From: Amyelois transitella
Taxonomy: Eukaryota > Arthropoda > Insecta > Lepidoptera > Pyralidae
DNA: 64,000 bases
Assembly (NCBI RefSeq): GCF_032362555.1
Contig: NC_083515.1
Coordinates: 8,095,001-8,159,000 of the forward strand
Direction of reading: 5' to 3'
The position numbers and the translations under genes are program-made. The notes beneath the pieces are model-generated. The model was not told the DNA's origin, made no database searches, and saw only the letters and a list, made by a program, of their open reading frames with translations. Positions 10,308 through 19,090 of the stretch are shown in pieces (the first letter of the stretch is position 1; each line of letters opens with the position of its first letter).

Positions 10308-11995
10308 TGCTCCATTTCACCACCTATCTCTGGCGCCGTTGTAGGCGCAGTTGGAGGCGCCGCTGTCGCCAGCCGTCCTTTGGTACGAGGGGGGTTGCAG
10401 ACTTTACCCCCCATTACGTGATTTGCCGGCTTTTTTGCCAGATGACACACCGCACACCAGGGTTCTTTAACACCACACGCCGAGGTGAGGTGCCCCGCTT
10501 TGCTGCAGCGGTGGCACAAGTCCGATCTGTCCACTGGGGAAGGACATAAGGCTCGAGTATGACCCATACCCATACACCTAAAGCAGCGCATTGGCAAAGC
10601 CTTTAGGCCAATTACTCTGGCGGCTGACCATCCTACTAGGAGGCGGCCAGCCGTGATCAGGGTATTAGCCGCGGCAACGGGGCAGGTAACTATGACAGCC
10701 CCAGTCTGATTTGGTGCAAGCCGAATTTGCCCTAGTTTTACCTGTCCTAGTGGACAATTCCCGACCTTGGCTACCTCGGCTTGAAGGGCCTCCGGCGTAA
10801 CAGCTTCATTGAAGCCTGCAATTTTTATTTGCGCTGTTTTATATGGCCGAGATACCACGGCGACATCCCCCACCAATTCTCTTATTTTGTCGGCAAGGTT
10901 GTCAGCCGCGGCGCCACTGTCCCCACCTGGAATCTCTATAATACGAGCCCCCGTAGCGGTTCTGCGCACCGCAGCGTGCTCCACCCCTATGGACGATAAT
11001 TGAAGAGTTGTCACCCTACTCATTACTGACTTGTAGTCGGTAGAAGACTCCGGCTTCAGTGTCACTACCACCGCTGATGATTTGGGCAGGGTGAAACTCT
11101 TTGGGGCTTTCCTACTAGTTTGCTTTCCTTTGCCTAATCCCTTGCCTTGTCCCCTGCGGACGACCATCGTCCAGGGTCCCTCAACGACCGCTAAAGGTTC
11201 AAGGGTGTCAAGGGCGTGAGCAGGATCCTGAGAAGCGGCGTCAGGAGCAAGCCCGGATTTCTTTTTCTTTCTTTTTCTTTTCTTTTTGCCCTTGGGAGCT
11301 GGGCCCGCTCTCGCAGGTGAAATCAGGGTGGATCCTGTTGTACCGGCCGTCACCGGCACCGTGGGCACCGGGTTAGACTTTGATGTGTCCGCTCCCTGGT
11401 TACCTACGGCTTCTTTAGCCTCGAGTCGCCTTTGGTCCGCTGCTAGTGGAGGGCGTAATATCTCCTTAGGAGCAATAATGCGCCTCCTTTCAGCATCCTT
11501 GAGGCGGTCATTGACCATGCCTCCCAAAGACACGAACAGGTCCCGAGTAATGGTCTCCCGGAACTCGGTTAGGGCTTGCTCAACCCGGGCCATGAACGTC
11601 GAGTCCGAGGTGTTCTCCTGAAGCGCTTTTCGCTCTGAAAAAGCAGAGTGGAGAGCCTTCGTCTCCTGTCTCAGGAGAGCCAGTTCTTCACTCATCCGCT
11701 TATTGTCCGCCTTTAATTTACGAATCACCTCGGCCTCGGCCGTCTCCTCCTGCAATTTGCTTGCAGTGCCTAGCAGCTGCTGGCAGTTATTCCTCAGATT
11801 GGCCCAAATCGAGCTGTCCAAAGGTCCCGACCTTGTAGCATTATCCAAGATGGACTGGGCAGCCTTTCGGATAGTCTCTGCGTGACTCGCAATTTCAAGC
11901 GGTCCCTCAGCGGTCTCCTGATGAGAGTTGCGAAGGTATTGCGTCCCATGGTTGATATCTTCCTCGGAGTTGGAGGGAATCGTCCTGGGTTTCAC
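10304..11995 (-). CDS. R1-clade ORF1 (Gag-like), main part
   Basis: 563 codons; the first codon of this frame is GTG, so the true start lies in the N-terminal piece upstream (11,997-12,437), separated by a frameshift. Visible parts are a predicted coiled coil around residues 70-125 (KADNKRMSEELALLRQETKA), a very basic stretch (KGKKKRKRKKKK) near residues 235-246, and near the C-terminus three zinc knuckles starting at residue 471: CFRCMGMGHTRALC, CHRCSKAGHLTSAC, and a longer third finger starting CAVC. These bind the element RNA in the family. The stop overlaps the ORF2 start by ATGA. Confidence 0.9.
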   Translation of the reverse strand: MKPRTIPSNSEEDINHGTQYLRNSHQETAEGPLEIASHAETIRKAAQSILDNATRSGPLDSSIWANLRNNCQQLLGTASKLQEETAEAEVIRKLKADNKRMSEELALLRQETKALHSAFSERKALQENTSDSTFMARVEQALTEFRETITRDLFVSLGGMVNDRLKDAERRRIIAPKEILRPPLAADQRRLEAKEAVGNQGADTSKSNPVPTVPVTAGTTGSTLISPARAGPAPKGKKKRKRKKKKSGLAPDAASQDPAHALDTLEPLAVVEGPWTMVVRRGQGKGLGKGKQTSRKAPKSFTLPKSSAVVVTLKPESSTDYKSVMSRVTTLQLSSIGVEHAAVRRTATGARIIEIPGGDSGAAADNLADKIRELVGDVAVVSRPYKTAQIKIAGFNEAVTPEALQAEVAKVGNCPLGQVKLGQIRLAPNQTGAVIVTCPVAAANTLITAGRLLVGWSAARVIGLKALPMRCFRCMGMGHTRALCPSPVDRSDLCHRCSKAGHLTSACGVKEPWCAVCHLAKKPANHVMGGKVCNPPRTKGRLATAAPPTAPTTAPEIGGEMEQ

Positions 11996-11996
11996 T

Positions 11997-12437
11997 CTAC
12001 CAGAGTGGGACTTGGCAGGTCCTCGCCCTCTTGCTGCGGTTCCGACCTTGGACCCTGTCGGGGGACAATTCCTCTTCCTCTATTTCGTCCGACCTGCGCT
12101 TAAGTTTCGGCCTGGTAGGGGGCGCTTCCGTCAAATAAACTTCAGGAAGGTCCTCCTCCGGGTCTGAAACATCGCTCGCGAATAGCGAACCGCCCGGCGT
12201 GCTGTACGGCGATCTCTCGCGCTCACATTCCCCTTTTGGGGTAGATGATCGCCCGCGGCTTCTACATCTGGCCACATTGCGGCCTGCAATTTTGGGGCAA
12301 CGGCCCCGTTGTCGACTTTTGCCCCCCCCAGATACGGTGGGGCTGCCCACATCCAAGGACGTGGGGAGGGATTCTCCGACCGCAGAGCGGCCGGTACCCT
12401 CCTGGGGTAGTAATGTTTTGGAAGACGACATGTTCAT
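11997..12437 (-). pseudogene. ORF1 N-terminal part, separate frame
   Basis: 146 codons from ATG at 12,435-12,437, starting MNMSSSK, rich in Ser, Arg and Glu, with an RS-like patch and an acidic cluster followed by a basic KRRS. It stops at 11,997, 1 nt before the frame of the main ORF1 piece begins. The downstream frame is open back to about 12,090, so a single-base indel anywhere in about 12,000-12,090 would explain the split. Alternatively it could be a genuine short upstream ORF. I favour a broken ORF1 because R1-clade ORF1 is normally one frame. Confidence 0.6.
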
Positions 12438-12721
12438 TCTTTTATCCTTTTTTACAAGGGTTTGGTCCCTGATGTTGGACGCTCGAGACGGGGTTCCCCC
12501 CCGCCACTCATCCCTTCGGCGCGCCCGTCCTTATTGGGATTGGGGTTATTTTTTATTGAGGTTTTCTTCCTCGTAGCATTGGCCATGACAGCCCCATCAG
12601 TAGGGGCGAAGATTTGCACTGCATCCACTCTGGTCTGATAAGAGCAGACGAGAGGGAGCGACATCCAACCCTCGGTAGCCCGTCTGCCGACCAACAAGGC
12701 CCAGAAGGGCGGCCCTGCTCT
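12438..12721 (-). other. 5' UTR of R1-clade element
   Basis: About 280 nt between the ribozyme and the ORF1 start. Short frames here are not supported as genes. No second structured element is obvious by eye. Confidence 0.6.
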
Positions 12722-12909
12722 TGCGGGATATTAGCCAACAACAAATAAGACCCTGAATATCAGGGAGTTATTTGCTGTTGCCCAGGGTGCACCGTCCGTG
12801 GCTCTTGTCGGCCCACCGCTGTCACCGGATTCATTTGAATCAAGCAACAGAAGCAAAGCCTTCAAGAGACAGGGCACTCGAGGAGGTTTCCCGCAGATCT
12901 TAGCACCCC
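12722..12909 (-). ncRNA. HDV-like self-cleaving ribozyme at element 5' end
   Basis: The first 188 nt of the element on the minus strand fit the nested double pseudoknot of hepatitis-delta-like ribozymes. P1: GGGGTGC (12,909-12,903) with GCACCCT (12,790-12,784), with a G-U pair at the cleavage site as in HDV. P2: TGCGGGA (12,895-12,889) with TCCCGCA (12,728-12,722). P3: ACC (12,887-12,885) with GGT (12,793-12,791), directly abutting P1. L3 begins TCCTCG (12,884-12,879), as in HDV. GG after P1 can form P1.1 with CC of L3. P4: 13 bp, 12,780-12,768 with 12,748-12,736, with a further CCCTG/CAGGG stem inside. J4/2 holds CTAA (12,734-12,731), matching the CNRA rule, with the candidate catalytic C at 12,734. 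Cleavage before 12,909 would free the RNA at exactly the element's 5' end. An ~85-nt insert extends L3. HDV-like ribozymes are known in R2, RTE and SART elements. Confidence 0.8.
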
Positions 12910-12923
12910 TAGACGAACATGCC
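12909..12923. repeat. Target-site duplication, 5' side of R1-clade element
   Basis: Exact copy of 6,847-6,861. It is part of the LINE-T coding region (PRRTYLD codons in the 15.8-kb copy), which continues rightwards. Confidence 0.9.
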
Positions 12924-13080
12924 TTGATCAAATTAAGGACGTCCTGGCAGAAGGCCTGTCCAAGAGTACCCGAAACCGCTGTACTTGCATGAATTCCCTT
13001 CAGAATGTAGATGAAGCGAAAGAAGTATTGGATAAAGCGAAAAAAGTTTGCACAGATCGTTTCAAGTGAAAATATGTAGT
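12924..13080 (+). mobile_element. LINE-T fragment flanking the R1-clade insertion
   Basis: Translates as LDQIKDVLAEG...KSTRNRC and NVDEAKE, matching the C-terminus of the RT protein encoded at 15,840-18,044. It then decays. It supplies the sequence of the R1-clade target-site duplication. Confidence 0.8.
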
Positions 13081-13436
13081 ATTGAAGTTTGTTGGTTGGA
13101 ATTACTTCTTCCCTATTATTTACCCTTAATAATTAGAAACACATATTTATGCAGTGTAGGTACATCTTTTTATTCAAGATATAGATTGTGACAAAACATT
13201 CAGTGACAAAGAACGAGTTTTATATTTAAACTGTAATATAGATAACAAACTCTTTACCAGTATCAGCACACAATAAGTCTACCCCTCCAGGAAAAAAGCG
13301 TAATTTTATGTTTATATTTATCCATTTTTAACGTCCGTCGCAAAAAACACGGGGTGTTATAAGTTTCACGTCTATCTATCTTTATGCGTGTGGTATTAGG
13401 CAAATATGTTGGTTGTTGGTTTTATTTGTTGTTTGA
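13081..13436. other. Intergenic, no recognised feature
   Basis: AT-rich, no coding frame. Confidence 0.45.
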
Positions 13437-13680
13437 TAAAAATGGTATACACTTTTAATATATAAAGAAGAAGTTATTCGATTGATCGGCATATTTGTTA
13501 AATTTAATTTAAATGAATTGTAATGTATTTTAAAGCATGGAACTTGTATGAACTCTTTCCCCGTTTGTTTTTTGTGGAAACACATCCTGTGGTATGCGAC
13601 CCAGATCTGGTTCTACTAGTTTTTTTTATCTGATTATATGTACTGCGTTGTAGTTTGTAATGTGTGATAATAAATAAATA
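13437..13680. repeat. Unnamed dispersed repeat, copy 1
   Basis: About 240 bp closely matching 18,778-19,018: shared TTGATCGGCATATTTGTTAA, CTCTTTCCCCGTTTG, GCGACCCAGATCTGGTTCTA and AATGTGTGATAATAAATA. In both copies it is followed by CCGCTAGAT and an AAAATCAACAAGACTT segment, so the element continues into the adjoining palindrome. It is probably a non-autonomous element of unknown class. Confidence 0.8.
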
Positions 13681-13938
13681 AACAAATATCAACGCACATC
13701 TCAAACCGCTAGATTAAGAGATTTTAAATTTAGCATGTAGGGTTCTTAAGTGGTCTGAAAATCAACAAGACTTGTTAATTATAATTAAACAAATAGTGGT
13801 CTGAAAATCAACAAGACTTTTTGTTTAATTATAATTAAACAAAAAGTCTTGTTGATTATCAGACCACTTAAGAAACCTACATGCTACATTTAAAATCTCT
13901 TAATCTAGCGGTTTGAGATGTGCGTTGATATTTGTTGT
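13681..13938. repeat. Long palindrome (hairpin-forming)
   Basis: The left arm starting at 13,681 (AACAAATATCAACGCACATC...) is repeated in inverse at the right end (to 13,938) over ~90 bp with few mismatches. The centre is a further perfect palindrome around AATTATAATT. GTGGTCTGAAAATCAACAAG occurs twice in direct orientation, at 13,751 and 13,797, so the inner part was also duplicated. Confidence 0.85.
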
Positions 13939-13939
13939 T

Positions 13940-14022
13940 GTGACCAAATATGTAAGTTTTAAAGTTTTAATTACTTAAAATAATTATTTATTAAAAACTT
14001 TAAAAATTACATATTTGGTCAC
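13940..14022. repeat. Short MITE-like palindrome
   Basis: Terminal inverted repeats beginning GTGACCAAATATGTAA, ~31 bp per arm with about two mismatches and a ~20-bp loop. No target-site duplication is apparent, so it may be part of a larger compound element with the preceding palindrome. Confidence 0.75.
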
Positions 14023-14819
14023 GCCCCCCTTAATTTGGTATTCAATAAAAGAACTCGAGTATAAATAGATCATTATAGTTTCTGTCCTCCAATTTACAGA
14101 AAAAAATACCTTTTCATAAACCTAAAAAACCTAAAAATGGCATCAAAAGATAAAAAATTAATGCATTACTGCTGACTCAGAAAATCAACCTCAATGTGAT
14201 GTGATGGCACAACAGTAAAATAAAATATGTTTCCGAGGTCCAAATAAAATGTAACTACACAGTTTATTGACACTCAGACCTCAATTTACTAGATTGAACG
14301 TTTATGACATCGTTTTTATTTTATAAAGATCTAGTTGTTCTCCAGAACTTTGCCTCTATGGGAATTAAATAACAATATTAAGAAAAAGTTTCGAAGAATC
14401 AAGGTTTGATTCAAGTGTAGAAAGAATTTATTAAACAGATTCAGATAAACCATCCGTCTAAATGTAGCCATTCAGACTTTTCAATACTGTTGGTTCTATA
14501 TCTACCACATAAGAGATAATAGCGTGATGTCAGCATATAGTATGACAGATTCAGATCAACGATATAAAATTCTTGCCAGTAATAAGATTAATAGTGTAGT
14601 ATTCAAAACTACTTTGTAAGCAGAAATTTTACATATTGTGTTGTGTTTCGGGAAATGTAGCTTAGAAATAAGTGATTCGGATATACCTATTTTTTTATAG
14701 GTTTATGTTAACAATAGGTATACAATAAATATCATCACTGCGTATTATAAAGTACCTATAAATTCTCTATCTGTATGTATGCGCTTATCTGAGAAAGTTG
14801 AGAACGAATTTAGTTCCTG
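14023..14819. other. Intergenic, no recognised feature
   Basis: AT-rich, no gene seen. Confidence 0.45.
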
Positions 14820-14913
14820 TTTGAAATGTTGGAATGGGGGTTTTCTGAGGAAGGTTTATATCTTTAAATGCTACCCGTGCAAAGCCGGGGCGGGTCGCTA
14901 ACAGACTATAAGT
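14820..14913 (-). repeat. Fragment of 'GACCCGCCCCGG' repeat family
   Basis: Ends in GCCGGGGCGGGTCGCTAAC, the inverse of the start of the repeat at 46,213. A near copy of its TTCCTGTTTGAAAT-TTGGAA part lies at 52,262. Confidence 0.6.
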
Positions 14914-15808
14914 TAACCCAGCGCCACCTGCTTACCTATTCGCCGTAATGTTTTTTAGTTACATCAATAAAAAATCGCTTACTTTACATACCTACATATG
15001 AATTCGCTGTAATTTATTGTATTTAATAAGAGTTATTGTATTGTACATTTTATCTCGATATCCTTTTTATTGTTAAAATAAAGTAACAAAAAAGCAGAAT
15101 GGGGTTGAAACCTAGCATAGTTATAATGATAACATCATCATAACATAGTGGAATACGAGTACCGCTTCAATAATGCCATCTTAAGAATACTAAAGTGAAT
15201 TCTGACCCTAAATTGCCACAAAATTGTAGTAAGTACACATTACTGCTAAGATCAGATTGTGTAGTAGATTTATTGTTTCACAGCCGTAATAGTAATGCTG
15301 GCTGGGTTTTAAAACTATATTACATATATAATACAAGTGCTTTTAAAAAAAGCAGACTGAGTTTAATATCTATAATATTTTTTGTAATTTTCGAGTATTA
15401 AATAATTGTAATGGAATATTTTGAAATTGGTTAATAAATAAAAGTTACAGTTACACCATTTAAAAGTTGTTTTCATTACAGTTATACAGTTGGCATAAGA
15501 CATCTTTCTTTGGGCATTTCTTTTAGGCGATTTACTTTCAAATAATCACTATCTCTGAATGTCAAACTTTCGAGTCATATGACTATAGATTATGAAAGAT
15601 TTGTGTAACCCAATTAAACATGGTATGTTTCAGCTTCGACCGCGCAAATTTATTGCCACCTACAAAAGATTACAGGCAAATTTCACGGGAACTATAGTTT
15701 TTACTGGGATAACGAGTACCCTATGTCCTGCTCCAGGCTCTTTTTATATATACGCAAAATTTCAAAAAGGTATTGTAGTAGGTAATGCTAGAAGAGATGA
15801 CAAACAAA
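14914..15808. other. Intergenic, no recognised feature
   Basis: AT-rich. Short frames at 15,195-15,401 and 15,592-15,837 lack any recognisable content. Confidence 0.45.
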
Positions 15809-15820
15809 CTAACTTTGGTA

Positions 15821-18066
15821 CATACATACATACATAAAATCACGCCTCTTTCCCGGAGGGGTAGGCAGAGACTACCTCTTTCCACTTGCCACGATCTCTG
15901 CATACTTCTTTCGCTTCGTCCACATTCATAACTCTCTTCATACAAGCTCGGCGGTTTCGGGTACTTTTGACCTGACCCTTTACCAGGACGTCCTTAATTT
16001 GATCAAGATACGTTCGTCTAGGTCTTCCCACTCCGACCTTTCCCTCCACACTCTCCTTGTATATCTGCTTAGTCAACCTGCTTTCATTCATCCTCTCCAC
16101 ATGACCGAACCATCTTAACATACCCTTTTCTATTCCTGTAACTACATCTTCTTTCACATCACAACATTCCCTTATCACGCTGTTCCTTATCCTGTCACTC
16201 AATTTCACACCCATCATACTCCTTAACGCTCTCATTTCCACTGCATTTATTCTGCTTTCATGCTTCTTTTGCCATACCCAACTTTCACTCCCATACATTA
16301 ATGTCGGGACCAACACGCCCCTGTGCACAGCCAGTCGAGCCTTTTTGGATAGTTTCTGACTGCTCATAAAGGCATGCAAAGCTCCATTCACCATGTTCCC
16401 CGCGTTCACTCTCCTTTCAATATCACTATCATACTTGCCATCTGATGTAAACTTTGATCCTAGATATACAAACTCTTTCACTTGCTCCACTTTTTCTCCT
16501 CCAATCAAAATATTACATGCTGTCATTTCTTTCTCCATTTCAAAAACCAGTGTTTTAGTTTTACTTACGTTCACTTTCATTCCTTTCTCTTTTAAAGCTT
16601 CGTGCATACAGTTTACCATCTCCTGTAACTCCTCCGCTGATGACGCCAGTATAACCTGATCGTCGGCATAGAGCAGACATTTGACGAGTAACTCATTCAT
16701 CCTTAATCCACTTTTAGACTCTTTCAAATCTGTCAAACAGCTATCCATAAATAGGTTGAACAGCCACGGTGACGCAACACATCCTTGCCTAACGCCTTTC
16801 TCAATCTTAAACCACTCAGTGTGCGCTCCGTTTATCCTGACACAAGCACTCGAATCCTCATATAAGGATTTCAGTGCTCGTATTAAGAGACTGCTCACCC
16901 CATGCATAGAAAGTGCTGACCACAATTCATTCCTCTCAACTCTGTCATAGGCCTTTTCCAGATCTACGAATGTGCAATAGACTTTTTGACTCTTGGCCAA
17001 AAACTTTTCGGCTATGCACCGCAAGGAAAAGACCTGATCAGTACATCCCATTCCCTTTCGAAATCCCGCTTGAGCATCCCATATTTTGTCATCAGTTTCA
17101 TTCCTGACTCTATTAATCAATACCTTAGCATACAATTTGCCGACGACGCTAAGCAGGCTTATACCACGATAATTTTTGCAGTCCAGCTGTGACCCTTTTC
17201 CTTTGTAAAGTGGCACGATAACAGCCTTACACCAATCTTTTGGTACTCGGCCGCTTCTCCAACACAAATTGAAAAGGCAGTACAACTGACTAGCTACTAC
17301 GCCTTTTCCTGCTTTAAGCATCTCGACCGACACTCTATCACACCCAGCAGCCTTTCCCGCTTTCATACTCTTAAGTGCTTCCACAATTTCGAACATTTCA
17401 ATTTCGCCTTCCATCTCATTCTCTTTTTCTTCGCTATAGCAGAAATCTTTCTTATTTCCTTCCTTTTTTTCAAATAAACTTTCAAAATAGTCCTTCCATA
17501 TCTTTAGTACACATTCTTCTCCTTTCACAACGCTACCATCCTGGCATCTCAGCTCTCTGGTTATAGTATTTCCTCGGGCTGACCTTACGGATTTCCAGAA
17601 TACTTTCAGATTTGACTGAAAGTCTTCTGATAGCCTTTTATCAAAATCCTCTTTATACTCTTCTTTCTTTCTAATCACAGCTTTCTTAACCAAATCTTTC
17701 ATTTTCTTATATTCCTTACGTGCTTCATTCACATCTTCATCTATAACCTCTTGCATTCTTAAGTTAGCTTTTGCTGCTAACAAATCCAGCCATGCTTTCT
17801 TCTTTAATCGCACAAGTTCTTGCACATCTTTACTCATCCACGCATTTTTGTGATTTTTTCCTTTCCTTCTTCTACTTACACCACACACTTCAACAGCTAC
17901 TTTCACAATTCTTTCTTTAAGTTCCTTCCATCCATCTTCAATATCGCTCATTTCATCTAAATCTTCATATTCATCCTTCAGTCTATTAATATACTTCTTA
18001 CCTACATCCATATCTTGCAAATTTTCCACTTTTACTCTTTCCAAAGCGCTGGTTTGCTCCCTTACC
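15821..18066 (-). mobile_element. LINE-T, 5'-truncated copy with TSD
   Basis: A 2.25-kb non-LTR element on the minus strand, bounded by the perfect 12-bp duplication CTAACTTTGGTA at 15,809-15,820 and 18,067-18,078. The 3' end is a TATG microsatellite, not poly(A), which fits RTE-like LINEs. The RT frame runs essentially to the 5' boundary and the upstream endonuclease is missing, so the copy was truncated on insertion. The uninterrupted RT frame suggests a fairly young insertion. Clade assignment (RTE-like) is tentative. Confidence 0.88.
15840..18044 (-). CDS. LINE-T reverse transcriptase, N-terminally truncated
   Basis: 734 codons open from the 5' truncation (the frame extends to ~18,105 in flanking DNA, and no genuine ATG start is evident; the first listed codon is TTG). 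RT motifs in order are GCDRVSVEMLKAG, YRGISLLSVVGKLYAK, AGFRKGMGCTDQ, FVDLEKAYDRV, GVRQGCVASPWLFNLFMD and the catalytic YADD (16,659-16,670), then the thumb VKEFVYLGSKFTSDGKY and a C-terminal LRWFGHVERM plus GRPRRTYLDQIKD typical of this LINE type. No endonuclease domain is present. The protein would reverse-transcribe LINE (and perhaps SINE-A) RNA, but this copy has no promoter and no endonuclease. Confidence 0.88.
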   Translation of the reverse strand: MERVKVENLQDMDVGKKYINRLKDEYEDLDEMSDIEDGWKELKERIVKVAVEVCGVSRRRKGKNHKNAWMSKDVQELVRLKKKAWLDLLAAKANLRMQEVIDEDVNEARKEYKKMKDLVKKAVIRKKEEYKEDFDKRLSEDFQSNLKVFWKSVRSARGNTITRELRCQDGSVVKGEECVLKIWKDYFESLFEKKEGNKKDFCYSEEKENEMEGEIEMFEIVEALKSMKAGKAAGCDRVSVEMLKAGKGVVASQLYCLFNLCWRSGRVPKDWCKAVIVPLYKGKGSQLDCKNYRGISLLSVVGKLYAKVLINRVRNETDDKIWDAQAGFRKGMGCTDQVFSLRCIAEKFLAKSQKVYCTFVDLEKAYDRVERNELWSALSMHGVSSLLIRALKSLYEDSSACVRINGAHTEWFKIEKGVRQGCVASPWLFNLFMDSCLTDLKESKSGLRMNELLVKCLLYADDQVILASSAEELQEMVNCMHEALKEKGMKVNVSKTKTLVFEMEKEMTACNILIGGEKVEQVKEFVYLGSKFTSDGKYDSDIERRVNAGNMVNGALHAFMSSQKLSKKARLAVHRGVLVPTLMYGSESWVWQKKHESRINAVEMRALRSMMGVKLSDRIRNSVIRECCDVKEDVVTGIEKGMLRWFGHVERMNESRLTKQIYKESVEGKVGVGRPRRTYLDQIKDVLVKGQVKSTRNRRACMKRVMNVDEAKEVCRDRGKWKEVVSAYPSGKEA

Positions 18067-18078
18067 CTAACTTTGGTA

Positions 18079-18596
18079 TTTATAATATTAGTGGTGATTT
18101 ATATAAATCGACCCCTTACTTCTATGAAGCTACAAAAATAGCAAACTATTTAATCTCGAGAGAGAATAAGAGACCTAATTAAAGTTGGCACTATTCTAAG
18201 CAGATAAAACACTAAAACGAGCTTAGTCTCCTAAAGGCATTGTTGAAACCCTGATCAATCAACCATTGTGGATGCTCCGAAACCATGTAATCCCTGGCCA
18301 TTCAGCCGGCTAAGTTCCGTGATCGTTAAATCCATCGTTAAAACTTCCAGCATTCACGATTTTTATAATACCTTTTAATACCGCGTCGTTACGGACAGAT
18401 TTTTTAATTTTACATTTGAATTCTTAGTATCTTCAAGAGAATTTAAAAGGAATATTAAGCAAAGTTTAATAACACTGGCTAGGTTGAGTTTCTAGCCAAA
18501 ATTTTACGTTATATTAGAAGTGTCTATTGTTATAAGTACCTACAAATGTTAGGACCCTTGTTTTAAGAGAATAATAAATAAATCTGTACTTATCAC
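18079..18596. other. Intergenic, no recognised feature
   Basis: AT-rich, nothing recognised. Confidence 0.45.
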
Positions 18597-18778
18597 TTTG
18601 TAATTATATTATAAATGCAAAAACATGTAAGAACGTGAGTATGTTGTAACTCTATCACGCGAAAATTAATGAACGGATTTACATTAAACTTTGGGGTATA
18701 GCTTTGACATTGGATGTCATAAGTTATAATTTATAGATATTAAAGTCGGACGACAGTCGAGGGCAACAGCTAGTATAT
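18597..18778 (+). repeat. Dispersed 'ATTATAAATGC...CAGCTAGTA' repeat
   Basis: Begins ATTATATTATAAATGC and ends GGGCAACAGCTAGTA. Relatives occur at 28,415, 30,660 and 45,498 (+) and 42,793 (-). It abuts the next repeat, which may have inserted at its end. Confidence 0.6.
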
Positions 18779-19090
18779 ACTTTTAATATATAAAGAAGAA
18801 ACTATTTGATTGATCGGCATATTTGTTAAATTTGATTTAAATGAAATGTAATGTATTTTAACGCATGAAACTTGTGTGAACTCTTTCCCCGTTTGTTTTT
18901 TGTGGAAACACATCGTGTGGGATGCGACCCAGATCTGGTTCTACAAGTTCTTTTTATCTTATTTTATGCACTGCGTTGTATTTTGTAATGTGTGATAATA
19001 AATAGATAAATATAAACACACTACTTACACCGCTAGATAAAATTATTTAAAATTAAGCATGTAGGAAAATCAACAAGACTTTTCGTTTTG
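18779..19090. repeat. Unnamed dispersed repeat, copy 2
   Basis: Second copy of the repeat at 13,437-13,680, followed by shortened CCGCTAGAT and AAAATCAACAAGACTTTT segments. The right-hand inverted arm present at 13.9 kb is missing. Confidence 0.8.

Larger units (their letters stand above)
6862..12909 (-). mobile_element. Full-length R1-clade non-LTR retrotransposon
   Basis: A ~6.05-kb element read on the minus strand. In order it has an HDV-like ribozyme (12,909-12,722), a 5' UTR, ORF1 with zinc knuckles (12,437-10,304, frame broken once), ORF2 with endonuclease and RT (10,307-7,142, frame broken near the end), a ~250-nt 3' UTR (7,141-6,894) and 32 A residues (6,893-6,862). The 14-15 bp target-site duplication defines both ends. 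The APE-type endonuclease, the RT, the C-terminal CCHC finger and the ORF1 knuckles place it in the R1 clade (R1, TRAS, SART, Waldo); the genus within the clade is not decided. It is GC-richer than its surroundings. The sequence to its right is a LINE-T fragment, so it probably landed in or at the edge of an older retroelement. Two frameshifts suggest that this copy is not autonomous. Confidence 0.93.

Noticed and set aside
12452..12697. 81-codon frame upstream of R1-clade ORF1
   Set aside because: Lies in the 5' UTR, lacks family resemblance and overlaps other short frames; not supported as a gene.
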